This document shows positions 17,388-26,062 of a stretch of 64,000 bases of DNA, piece after piece (the first letter of the stretch is position 1; each line of letters opens with the position of its first letter). The DNA comes from Sungkyunkwania multivorans (GTDB taxonomy: Bacteria; Bacteroidota; Bacteroidia; Flavobacteriales; Flavobacteriaceae). Below the pieces are notes generated by a model that made no database searches, was not told the DNA's origin, and saw only the letters and a program-made list of their open reading frames with translations. The stretch covers positions 124,001-188,000 of the forward strand of contig NZ_JBHTJH010000017.1 in the NCBI RefSeq assembly GCF_042675645.1, read 5' to 3'. A program made the position numbers and the translations under genes.

Positions 17388-17579
17388 ATGAAAAAAGGAA
17401 CAGTAAAATTCTTCAATAGTGCCAAAGGGTTTGGTTTTATAAAGCCCGCAGATTCTGATGAAGATATCTTTGTACACCAAAGTGGCCTTATCGACGAGAT
17501 CCGTGAGAACGATGATGTAAAATTTATGATGAAACAAGGCCAAAAGGGAATGAATGCGATCCATGTGGAATTGGCTTAA
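17388..17579 (+). CDS. cold-shock-domain protein
   Basis: A 63-residue single cold-shock domain with RNP1 KGFGFI and RNP2 DIFVHQ, which binds single-stranded RNA/DNA and melts RNA structure. The ATG at 17388 gives the usual MKKGTVKFF start. An upstream in-frame ATG at 17334 would add 18 basic residues (MNIIKRTLNKIANKRSKA) that look protein-like, so a longer product is possible. It is likely transcribed with the desaturase and ends at a hairpin terminator. Confidence 0.9.
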   Translation: MKKGTVKFFNSAKGFGFIKPADSDEDIFVHQSGLIDEIRENDDVKFMMKQGQKGMNAIHVELA

Positions 17580-17604
17580 AAAACCCTCATTTCCGCATCA
17601 ATGA

Positions 17605-17640
17605 AAAAGCCATCCTTTTAAAGGTGGCTTTTGTTTTTGT
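17605..17640 (+). terminator. intrinsic terminator after desaturase-csp
   Basis: An AAAAGCCATCC/GGTGGCTTTT hairpin (one bulge) followed by TTGTTTTTG. It closes the desaturase and cold-shock unit. Confidence 0.75.
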
Positions 17641-17791
17641 CCTGTCCCTTTTCTTGTGAGCTCATTTCGTTGTTTAAATTGGAAGCATTAAGAATGTTTT
17701 TTATGCCTACTGCTGGTGACACCCACGATTTAGACCAGAGCTAACCTACTAATTATGGACCATCATAAATTCAAACTCCGAGGTATTCGTC

Positions 17792-18640
17792 TTATTTGTT
17801 TTTGATCGCATCGCCCACACCAATAAATGGAACTGCACCAGCACCTGTTACCTGAGGTAAGATCCCATTCCATTTTTCTATCGCCTTGAGGTTCGCTTCT
17901 ATCTTTCTTAGTTCGATAAGGTCGGGTGAAATATTCATTTTTTGCAATCGTAGCGCCTCCGCTTCGGCTGTTGCCGCAGCAATGGTCTGTTCTGCTTCCA
18001 CCCTAATCCTGTCGAGGTCCCTTTTTGCCTTTAATGCATTTTGCTCGGCGGTTTGCTTTGCCTCAATGGCATCGGTAAAGGTTTGAGAAAAGCTAAATGA
18101 GATAATTGAAAAAGCGTCAACCGAAATGTTGGACGCCAGCAACCGCGATGTAAGCGCTTGTTGCATTTCAGTGCTTACGGCCGGTCTTTTGGTGATCAAT
18201 TCCTCGGCCGTATACCTCGCTGACACCGCTTTCATTACTTCTTGAATCGCGGGGTCAATGATACGCTCCTTAAATTCCACACCAATGGTCTGATACACCA
18301 AATTTGCCTTGTCAGGTATAATGTGATAATTAAGGGCTACCGATAAATCCACATCCTGGAGGTCTGAGGACGAAGATGCAGCGTCTGTCATCGCCTTTTG
18401 GATCTTTACGTCCATTAGAACGACTGTTTGTACTATTGGTATTTTGAAGTGAATACCTTCATTCAGCACTGTTTCTTGTACGGCACCGAAATTCTGAACA
18501 ACGCCACGTTCACCGGCACCGATCTGAACCCATGGTTTAAATGCAAACAAGAGGATCACTACTATAGTAATGATGAACAAATTTCTACGTTGGCCTTTTT
18601 TCAATACATTCTTTATCTCGTTTAGGGGGGTATTTTCCAT
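17792..18640 (-). CDS. prohibitin-family SPFH protein
   Basis: A 282-residue SPFH/Band 7 protein. A single N-terminal membrane anchor (about 20-38, NLFIITIVVILLFAF) is followed by the SPFH domain (GERGVVQNFGAVQETVLNEGIHFKIP at 43-68) and a long Ala/Glu coiled coil (about 190-240). Prohibitins form ring assemblies on the inner membrane and modulate proteases such as FtsH. No protease gene is adjacent. It lies alone on the minus strand. Confidence 0.9.
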   Translation of the reverse strand: MENTPLNEIKNVLKKGQRRNLFIITIVVILLFAFKPWVQIGAGERGVVQNFGAVQETVLNEGIHFKIPIVQTVVLMDVKIQKAMTDAASSSSDLQDVDLSVALNYHIIPDKANLVYQTIGVEFKERIIDPAIQEVMKAVSARYTAEELITKRPAVSTEMQQALTSRLLASNISVDAFSIISFSFSQTFTDAIEAKQTAEQNALKAKRDLDRIRVEAEQTIAAATAEAEALRLQKMNISPDLIELRKIEANLKAIEKWNGILPQVTGAGAVPFIGVGDAIKNK

Positions 18641-19020
18641 AATCGTTTCGTTTATTTACAAAGATGGGATTTCCTTTTTCCCAAATGTTGCATAGTATCA
18701 ACCCAATCTTACATAAATCACACTTTGTTAAGAGAGAATATGGATGCGATTTGCCTTAAAGCTTTAGACTTTAAGGTATTTAACCGAGAACAGGGAACTT
18801 TGCAATATTTGTCTCAAGGGGAGGATAATTTTAGACTAAGTGATGTTCTAAGCTCCTGCAAGACGTTTTAAGAGCAGATGATGCTTATTCGGCAAAAGGA
18901 CTTTAGACCAATATTATGGGTACGTGAGCTACTTCAAATACGTTAGCTATAAAATCCTCTATATCCATTATTTTATCTGTCTTAGCGTGGTGTTAAACTT
19001 AGCCAATGATGGAATGTTTC
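18641..19020. other. intergenic stretch with a weak small frame
   Basis: A 43-codon plus-strand frame (18740-18871) reads plausibly but has no promoter, neighbour or motif to support it. Nothing else is visible. Confidence 0.35.
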
Positions 19021-19023
19021 GAC

Positions 19024-19031
19024 TATCTTTG
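19024..19031 (+). promoter_or_regulatory. TAnnTTTG -7 box
   Basis: TATCTTTG matches the Bacteroidota -7 consensus. No clear -33 TTG is present at the right spacing. A start a few bases downstream would give a transcript of about 230 bases ending at the terminator at 19237-19264, with two small hairpins near its 5' end (19033-19048 and about 19055-19071). Confidence 0.5.
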
Positions 19032-19099
19032 CACACATATAAATGTGTACTAAAGGGCGTTTATTGCGCCCATCACGAGAAGTAAATAAAGCAGCGATA

Positions 19100-19222
19100 A
19101 TGAAGCAGATAAAAAAAGTACCTCAAGATAACAATATTAGTATTGACAGGCCAACAACCCGTCATGAGAGTTGGAAAAATCATCGAAGATATACCTCCTT
19201 AAAATTAATACGATTTTCATAA
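19100..19222 (+). CDS. possible 40-aa basic protein in a short transcript
   Basis: The frame starts MKQIKKVPQDNNISIDRPT and ends with a basic KLIRFS tail. It is bracketed by a -7 box and an intrinsic terminator, so a short dedicated RNA seems real. Whether it acts as mRNA or as a non-coding RNA is open. Not recognised. Confidence 0.42.
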   Translation: MKQIKKVPQDNNISIDRPTTRHESWKNHRRYTSLKLIRFS

Positions 19223-19236
19223 AGGTCAGAATATTA

Positions 19237-19264
19237 CAAAGAGGGTAAAAGCCCTCTTTTTTAT
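19237..19264 (+). terminator. intrinsic terminator, probably bidirectional
   Basis: A GAGGG/CCCTC stem with a TAAAAG loop is followed by a T tract on the plus strand and has A residues upstream. It can also end the minus-strand cupin gene that stops at 19281. Confidence 0.8.
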
Positions 19265-19280
19265 TTCTAAAGAGAGTGCT

Positions 19281-19613
19281 TCATTCACCTCTCAAAGTCA
19301 TGCAGATCATTTTAAATTTATGATTTGCCTCAATAGAGCTGGCGGCATGGCCTGGCACAATAATGGAATCTCCCTTTTGCATAAAGGTTGAATTTTCATT
19401 GATAACAATTTCTGCTTTACCCTCAATAATATAAATAAATCGAGAAAAAGGAGATTGATCATAGGCTTGGACCTTCCCATAATCAAATACAAAAGCCTGA
19501 ATAACACCGTGGTTCCCGACCATTATGTTTTTCACCACGATGGCATTTGTGCTATAGTCCAATACATTCTCCAAATTAAATGTCATGGATTCCTCAAATT
19601 CAGCTTTATCCAT
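19281..19613 (-). CDS. single-domain cupin protein
   Basis: A 110-residue conserved barrel. The pattern SPFSRFIYIIEGKAEIVI followed by MQKGDSIIVPGHAASSIEA fits the two cupin motifs, although the usual metal-binding histidines of motif 1 are replaced (Ser/Pro-Phe-Ser), so it may be a metal-free binding protein. Cupins of this size bind small ligands or act as sensor domains. The small basic protein gene lies just upstream on the same strand (28 bases) and may be co-transcribed. Confidence 0.75.
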   Translation of the reverse strand: MDKAEFEESMTFNLENVLDYSTNAIVVKNIMVGNHGVIQAFVFDYGKVQAYDQSPFSRFIYIIEGKAEIVINENSTFMQKGDSIIVPGHAASSIEANHKFKMICMTLRGE

Positions 19614-19641
19614 GGTTTTTGGGTATGGTTAATTATTTCTT

Positions 19642-19761
19642 TTATTCTGCTCTATTATTTTTCTCGTCTCGTTTTGCCCTTTTGGCCGCCTTTTTTTCTT
19701 TAGGGGTTCTTGAGGGAGGTGTTTTTCCTGATTTTTGCTTTCCTTCTTTTTCTTTTGACAT
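19642..19761 (-). CDS. small highly basic protein, 39 aa
   Basis: It starts at the ATG at 19761 and consists almost only of Lys, Arg, Glu, Pro and Ala (ending in KRAKRDEKNNRAE). It looks intrinsically disordered and could bind nucleic acid. It is 28 bases upstream of the cupin gene. Low-complexity composition makes the coding call tentative, but there is no stop in the frame and the spacing to the next gene is operon-like. Confidence 0.5.
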   Translation of the reverse strand: MSKEKEGKQKSGKTPPSRTPKEKKAAKRAKRDEKNNRAE

Positions 19762-20059
19762 GATATTTTTGTGTTAGATTTTTATTCTCAATGAAATTAT
19801 TACTCCTAACATTGCCTCAATTGAAAAATGGAGTGTACATTTTCTATTCATACTTTTTGGCCGCCACCCGCTGGTGAGAATCAGAAATATTGAAATGGCA
19901 GCTGTGGAAAGGTGTTTTCATTCACTCATATATTCCAATAAAAGAGTAGTGTCTTTCAAGGTCTCCTCTTTTTTCGGAATACATAGCAATTTAAAAATGC
20001 TGATCAACAAGGTAAATTGAATGTGCTCTTGAGCGGTTGCGCTATCACAACATTTAATA

Positions 20060-20224
20060 CTACCGACAATCATTTTCAATTCGAATCAACCCTAGCACTA
20101 AGCTTTTGCTAAATCCTCTTTCTTCTTCACTATTTGATCTAAAATTTTTACGGATTGGTGCAAAGAGCCTTGCTAGAATTTCAAAGACCCTTTTTGCCTG
20201 TTTGTTCTTCTCGAATATATCCAT
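20060..20224 (-). CDS. possible small protein, 54 aa
   Basis: The frame opens MDIFEKNKQAKRVFEILARLF, an amphipathic helix, and continues with a charged segment. It is preceded by nothing recognisable and lies in a 570-base gap between the small basic gene and the AraC regulator. Plausible but unsupported by homology or promoter. Confidence 0.3.
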   Translation of the reverse strand: MDIFEKNKQAKRVFEILARLFAPIRKNFRSNSEEERGFSKSLVLGLIRIENDCR

Positions 20225-20329
20225 GAATATCACTTATTTTGAAAACAATTACTAGTCATAATACTCATGATAAGGTGCAAAATAAATCTGGAGCAACAAC
20301 TACATAAATATTCTAAAAGCTTGCATATA

Positions 20330-20890
20330 TCACAGGTTCTCAAGATTTTGCAGTCGTTTCTTCTTTAGTTTTTTATAAAAAGAAGGAGGGAGACCTGTGA
20401 CTTTCTTGAATTGATTTGAAAGATGAGATGGGCTGCTATAGTGAAGCTTATGAGCGATCTCAGTAAGGTTAAGTTCATCATATAGCAGTAATTCTTTTAC
20501 CTTCTCAATTTTATGTTTGATGATGTAGTGTTGTACAGTGATTCCTTTCACTTCAGAAAATGTGTTCGACAAATACGTGTAGTCGTATCCTAATTTTTTG
20601 CTCAGATAATCGGAATAATTAGTTTTCGGAATTTCATCGGTATGATGAATCATTTCTATGATTGCAGTCTTTATTCGCTCAATTAAGATGCTCTTAGCAT
20701 CGTCTAGCAATTCTAGGCCAGATTTAAATAGGTTCTTTCCTAACAGAGTTCTTTTCCCTGTGGGAATTTCCTCTGGGATTTCGACCATTCCAAGATCTAA
20801 GGCGGTATGGTCTATGTTTAATTTTTTCAGTTCTTCCTTTACCAATATTTTGCAGCGTTGACTTACCATATATTTGATGTACAATCTCAT
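20330..20890 (-). CDS. AraC-family transcriptional regulator
   Basis: A 186-residue protein with a C-terminal double helix-turn-helix: helix pair YLSKKLGYDYTYLSNTFSEVKG and LNLTEIAHKLHYSSPSHLSNQFKKVTGLPPSFYKK. The N-terminal 80 residues are not a cupin sensor as in AraC itself, so the signal is unknown. An alternative start at an internal Met (MVSQRC) is possible. No obvious target operon lies alongside. Confidence 0.85.
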   Translation of the reverse strand: MRLYIKYMVSQRCKILVKEELKKLNIDHTALDLGMVEIPEEIPTGKRTLLGKNLFKSGLELLDDAKSILIERIKTAIIEMIHHTDEIPKTNYSDYLSKKLGYDYTYLSNTFSEVKGITVQHYIIKHKIEKVKELLLYDELNLTEIAHKLHYSSPSHLSNQFKKVTGLPPSFYKKLKKKRLQNLENL

Positions 20891-21330
20891 GTTCTCAATT
20901 TAGCTGATTAGAAAATTGCCGCAAAAATCTTTGAAAATACTCAATAAGGAGCATCGAACCTTTGTTTCTAAATGGGGGGTGCTCCTAAGCCTTTCTCACT
21001 ATCATTGGGTGGGCTTTGGTTCTTTTAAAAAACCTGTGATTTTAGGATATCCTCGATATGATTAAAGATAGTCAATAATTTATACTTCTATTGAATATTC
21101 GTTTTTGCATGGCTAATGAAATACCGAACTTCTTGCAGGTTTTTCATGAGTACATTATTCCAAAAAAGATGTAAGCCTGATATTAGATCTATATTGCAGA
21201 AAAGTAGTCAGCTTCAAGTTCAATAACCATTTTCTCTGTTCATTTTACAAAAGGCTTTGATCCCATTGTAAAGAATGAGTTCTACTCTAGATCTTTTAGA
21301 CGATCGTCTTAAGCAATGTAATGTGGGAAT
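20891..21330. other. intergenic stretch
   Basis: About 440 AT-rich bases between the AraC gene and the tRNA terminators. No convincing gene. Confidence 0.4.
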
Positions 21331-21367
21331 AAAAAGAGCCACACTCTCGTGCAGCTCTTTTGCTTTT
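21331..21367 (-). terminator. second hairpin terminator downstream of tRNA-Asn
   Basis: An AAAAGAGC/GCTCTTTT stem around a C-rich loop with T residues after it on the minus strand. It backs up the hairpin at 21424-21449. Confidence 0.5.
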
Positions 21368-21423
21368 TTGCTCCCCTCGCCTAGCTCGGGACAGGCGTCT
21401 TGCCCAAGTTTTCTCAACGAAAA

Positions 21424-21449
21424 AAGCCAATCACTTCTGTGATTGGCTT
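21424..21449 (-). terminator. terminator of the tRNA-Asn transcript
   Basis: An 11-bp stem (AAGCCAATCAC and its complement) with a 4-base loop and TTTTTT following on the minus strand, 14 bases after the tRNA 3' end. Confidence 0.85.
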
Positions 21450-21462
21450 GTCGTCGCTTCCG

Positions 21463-21536
21463 CTCCCCCTCTTGGGCTCGAACCAAGGACCCTCTGATTA
21501 ACAGTCAGATGCTCTAACCAACTGAGCTAAGGAGGA
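21463..21536 (-). tRNA. tRNA-Asn (anticodon GTT)
   Basis: It folds into a full cloverleaf of 74 bases: a 7-bp acceptor stem (TCCTCCT with AGGGGGA, one G-T pair), D arm GCTC-AGTTGGTTA-GAGC, anticodon arm TCTGA-CTGTTAA-TCAGA with GTT at the centre, and a T arm CTTGG-TTCGAGC-CCAAG. The discriminator base is G and CCA is not encoded. A consensus promoter lies about 140 bases upstream and a strong terminator just downstream. Confidence 0.96.
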
Positions 21537-21678
21537 ATGTTCATTTAGAACTTTTATATCGAATTGGGAAATTATCGGCTTCCCGATTGCCTTTGAACGT
21601 CTCTTGAAACAAGGATCACTCCCTATTTTTAACCTACCCTACACCATTAAATATCAAATTTTTTCGAGTAGGCGGGTG

Positions 21679-21709
21679 CAAATATATGCGTTTTTTTAGT
21701 TAAGCCAAA
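21679..21709 (-). promoter_or_regulatory. consensus promoter for tRNA-Asn
   Basis: On the minus strand TTTG (21709-21706) and TATATTTG (21686-21679) are separated by exactly 19 bases, the Bacteroidota -33/-7 spacing. The tRNA 5' end is about 140 bases further, implying a processed leader. Confidence 0.8.
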
Positions 21710-21729
21710 CAAAAAATATCTTTTTTTGA

Positions 21730-23079
21730 CTACTTCATAAAATTACGATAAATATCGTTGCCAAAGGCAAAAACGAACAGTGTGATCAGTAAAAGAAACC
21801 CAACCATCTGGGCATATTCCAAGAATTTGTCGCTAGGCTTTTTACCTAAGATCATTTCATACAACAAGAACATCGCATGGCCTCCATCCAACGCAGGAAT
21901 TGGCAATAAGTTTAGAACCCCTAACATAATAGAAAGAAAGGCTGTGATGTTCCAAAAAGCTTCCCAGTTCCATGTAGTTGGAAAAATTTTTGCGATTGAA
22001 ATGAAACTCCCGAGTCCTTTATAGGCTCCCGTACTTGGCGTTACCAGTGCTTTCAATTGCTTTCCAAAAGAAGCAAAACGGTCGAAAAAACGATCCGTCC
22101 CAGCACCGAAAGATTCGACCAGACCATATTCTTTCTTAGAGAGCTTTAAATATCCTAGCTTCTCTAGATCCACTTGGGAGAGCCCGCTTAGTACGACTCC
22201 CAGCTTCCCTTCGATAGTGGTATAAACGGTAATATCCTTTTCCTTGCCATCCCTTAGAACCGTAGCTGTCATTGTCTCTCCTTTATTCGCATCCAGGTAA
22301 GCCGACACCTGATCAAAATACTTCATCGAATTTCCATCCAAGCCTATGATGATATCATTGGGCTGCAATTCTTTTCCAGCATTTGGCGAATCTTCGGCGA
22401 CTTCTCCGACTACCATGGGGTTTCTGAGACCAATCGGTCTTCTATTCTCCTCAACCAGCTGACCCATAAAATCCGATGGAAGGTCCAAGGTGATCTTTGT
22501 ACCATTTCTTAGTACTTCTACCTTCTCTGCAAAGAAGATGTTTTCAGCCATTTCGGAAAAGGTGTCAAAGCTCTCTCCATCCACCGAAAGCACCATATCA
22601 CCACTTCGAAGCCCTGTTTTTTCGGTCATGAATTCAGTGACGGCCATAGCATCGCCAATGTCCTCGGCAGCAAGATACTTCTCCCCATACGCAAAAGACA
22701 TTCCGACATAAATGATCCAGGCCAATACAAAGTTTACAAAAACGCCTCCAAGCATGATGATCAATCGCTGCCATGCCGGTTTCGATCGAAATTCCCATGG
22801 CTGCGCAGGTTGCTTCAACTGCTCGGTGTCCATACTCTCATCGATCATTCCCGATATCTTTACATATCCTCCCAGCGGAAGCCAACCTACTCCATAGACG
22901 GTGTCTCCAATTTTCTTTTTAAAGAGTGCAAATTTAACATCGAAGAAAAGAAAGAACTTCTCCACGCGAATTCCAAAGAATCGCGCTGGGATAAAATGCC
23001 CAGCTTCATGGAGGATGATCAAAAGCGAAAGACTTAAAAGGAATTGTATTACAATAATGAATATCTCTGTTGCACTCAT
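21730..23079 (-). CDS. rseP: RseP-type site-2 zinc protease
   Basis: A 449-residue intramembrane metalloprotease. HEAGH (24-28) in the first membrane helix holds the zinc, and the third ligand lies in NLLPIPALDGGHAMF near the C-terminus. PDZ segments lie between, with the GLRSGDMVLSVDG pattern. The ATG at 23079 (MSATEIFI) is preferred to an upstream start because it begins with the first membrane helix, as in relatives. It cleaves membrane-bound regulators such as anti-sigma factors. It is the single envelope-stress protease in this region and no anti-sigma gene is adjacent. Confidence 0.93.
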   Translation of the reverse strand: MSATEIFIIVIQFLLSLSLLIILHEAGHFIPARFFGIRVEKFFLFFDVKFALFKKKIGDTVYGVGWLPLGGYVKISGMIDESMDTEQLKQPAQPWEFRSKPAWQRLIIMLGGVFVNFVLAWIIYVGMSFAYGEKYLAAEDIGDAMAVTEFMTEKTGLRSGDMVLSVDGESFDTFSEMAENIFFAEKVEVLRNGTKITLDLPSDFMGQLVEENRRPIGLRNPMVVGEVAEDSPNAGKELQPNDIIIGLDGNSMKYFDQVSAYLDANKGETMTATVLRDGKEKDITVYTTIEGKLGVVLSGLSQVDLEKLGYLKLSKKEYGLVESFGAGTDRFFDRFASFGKQLKALVTPSTGAYKGLGSFISIAKIFPTTWNWEAFWNITAFLSIMLGVLNLLPIPALDGGHAMFLLYEMILGKKPSDKFLEYAQMVGFLLLITLFVFAFGNDIYRNFMK

Positions 23080-23106
23080 AGCGTCATTTTCAATTTCTAA
23101 AACGAA

Positions 23107-23134
23107 CAAAAGTAAGGTTTTCACCTTACTTTTG
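23107..23134. repeat. perfect palindrome containing a -7 box on each strand
   Basis: The 12-base arms CAAAAGTAAGGT and ACCTTACTTTTG flank a 4-base loop. Each strand reads TACTTTTG, a TAnnTTTG match. On the minus strand this box lies about 28 bases before the rseP start, so it could serve as its promoter. It could instead act as a terminator-like hairpin after the M1 gene. No -33 TTG is visible at the right distance. Confidence 0.45.
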
Positions 23135-23191
23135 GAAAAGAAGCAGTATTATCTGCCTTATATTTAATAAACATTTATGAATCCAGCGCTA

Positions 23192-25006
23192 TTATTCGCC
23201 TCCCGCTGAAACCAATGTAGCTCTTCTCGCTTTTGCCAAAGCAATATCTGTGTAAACTCTGGTGGGAGAATTGATTGCTTGAGCGATGATATCAGCATCC
23301 GAATCTAGCGCTCTTCTTACGGTGTTATCTCTAGAAATGATGTCGAAATTTGGGTCGATCTCTATCTTCACCACATCAAAACCAGCATTCACTAAAAATA
23401 GCTGATCATTGATCGCGTGCTTTAGAATGATATCCTCATAATTTCCATTTGCCGAATATAATCGCACTGGCACTTCGGCCTCAAAGAAATCGACAGAGTG
23501 AGGTGCCGTGGTCTGCTGAGAAAGCACCACCTGCAATTCGCCATTCGCATCTGCATGCCAGTCCAGCTTAAAACTTGGAAAACCTTCACCGTATATCCAA
23601 TCATTGAAGAATTCCGACAGATCTCGATTGCTTTGAACTTCCATGTGTCTGATAAAATCTTCCGTATTGGCGTAGCTGTATGCAAGCTTTTCGTCGTTCA
23701 GATAATTTCGTACCCCTTGAAAAAAGTCCTTATCTCCCAAGTGCTGACGTAGCATGTGCAACACCATCGAGGCCTTGTCATAGGTAAGTCTTGAGCTAAA
23801 GATCCTATCTATATTATCCAGATTAGATTCGTCCACGTAGATGCTTCCAAATCCGCTTCGGGTGATGGTACTTACCTTTCCCTGCTTCCAATTGTTAAAA
23901 TCTCGCTTACCATCCAACTTTTCTTCTACCATTCCGGTGAGATAGGTAGCAAATCCTTCATTCAACCATATATCTTTCCAGCTTCCGCAAGTAACTTTAT
24001 TGCCAAACCACTGGTGTGCTAATTCGTGTGCTATAAGCATTCTACTATAATTGCCTATAAAAGAAACGGTCGTGTGTTCCATACCACCACCCCAGCTAAA
24101 CTCGGCATGGCCATACTTTTCATCTGCAAACGGATATTCTCCAAAAAGATCTTGGAAGACATACATGATGTCTTTGGTAACCTCGGTATGCTTTTTTGCG
24201 GTGTTCATGGATTCTGGATATACATAATTGACGATATCGAAGGTACCGTCCGTTCCTTCAACCGTTTGCTTGTACACTTCATAATCTGTTACCGCAATGG
24301 CCACCAAATAAGAAGGAATCGGATAATTGTGTTTATAGGTTGTCGTCTTTGTTATCCCATTGTCCGTGACACAGGTTTCGAGTCCGTTGGAAACGGCCAC
24401 ATAGGATCTTTTCTTCCCTTTTTTCGGTTTGAAGAACGATGGAGTGGTGATGACCACCTCTATAGCGTCTGCCTTGTCATTTAGATCTTGTTTGCAAGGC
24501 CACCAATCTTTAGACCCATAGGGTTCCGATAGTGTGTAGAGTACAGGCACTTTGTCGGGCCCATGCGTAGTGATGGTAAAAGCATCTTCTTTTGTAGAAG
24601 GCTTACCTTGATATGTGATGGTAATGGTTGCCTCGGTCCCTGTTAAAAAGGTCTGTGGAAGATCGACGACTACTTCATCTTGTTCGTTCTGAATAAACGC
24701 TAGCGACCGATCATCGATAGACGCCGATAGTATTTGAAGTTCTTTGCTCGCATCAAAGGTAATGGTCTTCATCGCTTCTTTCGCGACAAAGGTGGTGGTA
24801 ACTTTACCTTTTATGAAATATACTGAAGGGTCTACAGCGATCTCAAGCTTATGATGCCTAATATCATAGTTGTCAGTGCTTTGCTTGCCAACAAAGGTCA
24901 TCTTTGCAGCCGCCGCTTTAGCCTCATTTGTAACTATCTGTTGGATGTTTTGGGCGGACCCTACACATAGCACAAATGAAAAGAAGAGTAGGTTAATTCT
25001 TTTCAT
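23192..25006 (-). CDS. M1-family zinc aminopeptidase, exported
   Basis: 604 residues with a Sec signal peptide (MKRINLLFFSFVLCVGSAQN). The zinc site is HELAHQWFG (327-335) with Glu at 350 (WLNEGF). The exopeptidase motif usually written GAMEN is GGMEH here, so the last Asn is replaced. Gluzincin fold, removing N-terminal residues from peptides in the periplasm or outside the cell. The C-terminus does not look like a type 9 secretion sorting domain. It precedes rseP on the same strand, 112 bases apart, with the palindrome between. Confidence 0.92.
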   Translation of the reverse strand: MKRINLLFFSFVLCVGSAQNIQQIVTNEAKAAAAKMTFVGKQSTDNYDIRHHKLEIAVDPSVYFIKGKVTTTFVAKEAMKTITFDASKELQILSASIDDRSLAFIQNEQDEVVVDLPQTFLTGTEATITITYQGKPSTKEDAFTITTHGPDKVPVLYTLSEPYGSKDWWPCKQDLNDKADAIEVVITTPSFFKPKKGKKRSYVAVSNGLETCVTDNGITKTTTYKHNYPIPSYLVAIAVTDYEVYKQTVEGTDGTFDIVNYVYPESMNTAKKHTEVTKDIMYVFQDLFGEYPFADEKYGHAEFSWGGGMEHTTVSFIGNYSRMLIAHELAHQWFGNKVTCGSWKDIWLNEGFATYLTGMVEEKLDGKRDFNNWKQGKVSTITRSGFGSIYVDESNLDNIDRIFSSRLTYDKASMVLHMLRQHLGDKDFFQGVRNYLNDEKLAYSYANTEDFIRHMEVQSNRDLSEFFNDWIYGEGFPSFKLDWHADANGELQVVLSQQTTAPHSVDFFEAEVPVRLYSANGNYEDIILKHAINDQLFLVNAGFDVVKIEIDPNFDIISRDNTVRRALDSDADIIAQAINSPTRVYTDIALAKARRATLVSAGGE

Positions 25007-25055
25007 TCTAAAAATTTGGGACTTCTAATATAGGGAATTTTAAGTATCAAACGAC

Positions 25056-25063
25056 TACCTTTG
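25056..25063 (+). promoter_or_regulatory. -7 box upstream of the SCO gene
   Basis: TACCTTTG fits TAnnTTTG, about 60 bases before the ATG. No -33 element seen at 19 bases. Confidence 0.4.
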
Positions 25064-25122
25064 TTGTAAATGATTCATTTTTTGTTATAATCGTCTAAAA
25101 AACTGCACCCAAATAGCTCATT

Positions 25123-25797
25123 ATGAGATCTTTTTTTGCAAAATATAAGTTCTTTGGGATGGTACTTCTAATCATCTCTATAGGAATTATTTCATTGTTT
25201 TATAGCGCTTTAAAACCCGAAAAACGCCTTCCGATCTATCAGCCGGCCGATGTGAATTTTGAATTGGTCGATAGCACCATTCAGCATGTGAGAAACTATC
25301 ATAAGATCGCCGATTTCGAACTTATCAACCAAAATGGGAAGACCATCACGCAACAAGATTATCAAGGCAAGATCTATGTAGCCGATTTCTTTTTTACCAC
25401 ATGCGCCACCATCTGTCCAGTGATGACGGATAATATGTATGATGTTCAAATGAATATTTTGGAAGATGATGAGGTGAAGCTCCTCTCTCATTCGGTCACA
25501 CCTGAGATCGATTCTGTCCCACAATTAAAACGCTACGCCGATCAAAAAGGAGTTATCGATAAAAAATGGAACCTTGTTACCGGTGACAAGAAGCAGATAT
25601 ATGAGCTGGCAAGGAAATCCTATCTTGCCGTCAAAACCACTGGTGATGGAGGGCCTTATGACATGATCCATACAGAGAATTTTATGCTCATTGATAAAGA
25701 GGGTCGCATCAGAGGATTTTATGATGGTACAGATAAAGTAGCGATCGAAAAATTACTTGAGGACATCCAGATCTTGAAAACCGAATATGAAGAGTAA
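25123..25797 (+). CDS. SCO1/SenC copper-chaperone family protein
   Basis: 224 residues with an N-terminal membrane anchor (about 10-30) and a thioredoxin-fold domain. The copper-binding CATICP motif places C94 and C98, and the distal histidine is H183 in YDMIHTENF. SCO proteins deliver copper to the CuA site of cytochrome c oxidase at the outer face of the inner membrane. Single gene here, not next to oxidase genes. Confidence 0.93.
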   Translation: MRSFFAKYKFFGMVLLIISIGIISLFYSALKPEKRLPIYQPADVNFELVDSTIQHVRNYHKIADFELINQNGKTITQQDYQGKIYVADFFFTTCATICPVMTDNMYDVQMNILEDDEVKLLSHSVTPEIDSVPQLKRYADQKGVIDKKWNLVTGDKKQIYELARKSYLAVKTTGDGGPYDMIHTENFMLIDKEGRIRGFYDGTDKVAIEKLLEDIQILKTEYEE

Positions 25798-25985
25798 TCT
25801 AACTCCAGGGCAAGCCCACAAGGCATATATTAAAAAACATCTTTGATTTCGAGGCCTTCGTCCGCCAAAATGGCTACATGAAGGCGTAAAGGCCTTGGAG
25901 CAACCTGCCGCACGGCCTGCCTTCCAAAGTCTCATGCAAGGGACAGGCAGTCAGGTTTGAATCTCGATTATCGAGGAAAACTTAA
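25798..25985. repeat. intergenic repeat-like palindromic stretch
   Basis: Contains short nested inverted repeats (AGGCCTT/AAGGCCT around 25851-25895 and CTCGATTATCGAG at 25963-25975) and is more GC-rich than its neighbours. It shares pieces such as GGACAGGC with the stretch near 21390 and the TCTCGAT motif with the cluster at 28.8 kb, so it is probably a degenerate dispersed element. Confidence 0.4.
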
Positions 25986-25997
25986 CATACTTTGTTA

Positions 25998-26028
25998 TTT
26001 GCGCATTGACTTTTTTACCCTACTTTTG
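25998..26028 (+). promoter_or_regulatory. consensus promoter for feoAB
   Basis: TTTG (25998-26001) and TACTTTTG (26021-26028) are 19 bases apart. The TTG start of feoA follows 35 bases later. No DtxR- or Fur-like palindrome is evident over it. Confidence 0.75.
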
Positions 26029-26062
26029 CTCTTAATTAAAATGAATCTAAATAAAGATACGC

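Noticed and set aside
18740..18871. 43-codon frame after the prohibitin-like gene
   Set aside because: No start signal, homologue or conserved neighbour seen.
21220..21486. 88-codon frame antisense to the tRNA region
   Set aside because: It runs through terminator hairpins and tRNA sequence and is a product of those repeats.
25753..25935. 60-codon minus-strand frame after the SCO gene
   Set aside because: It lies on palindromic, GC-rich repeat-like DNA and has no start signal.
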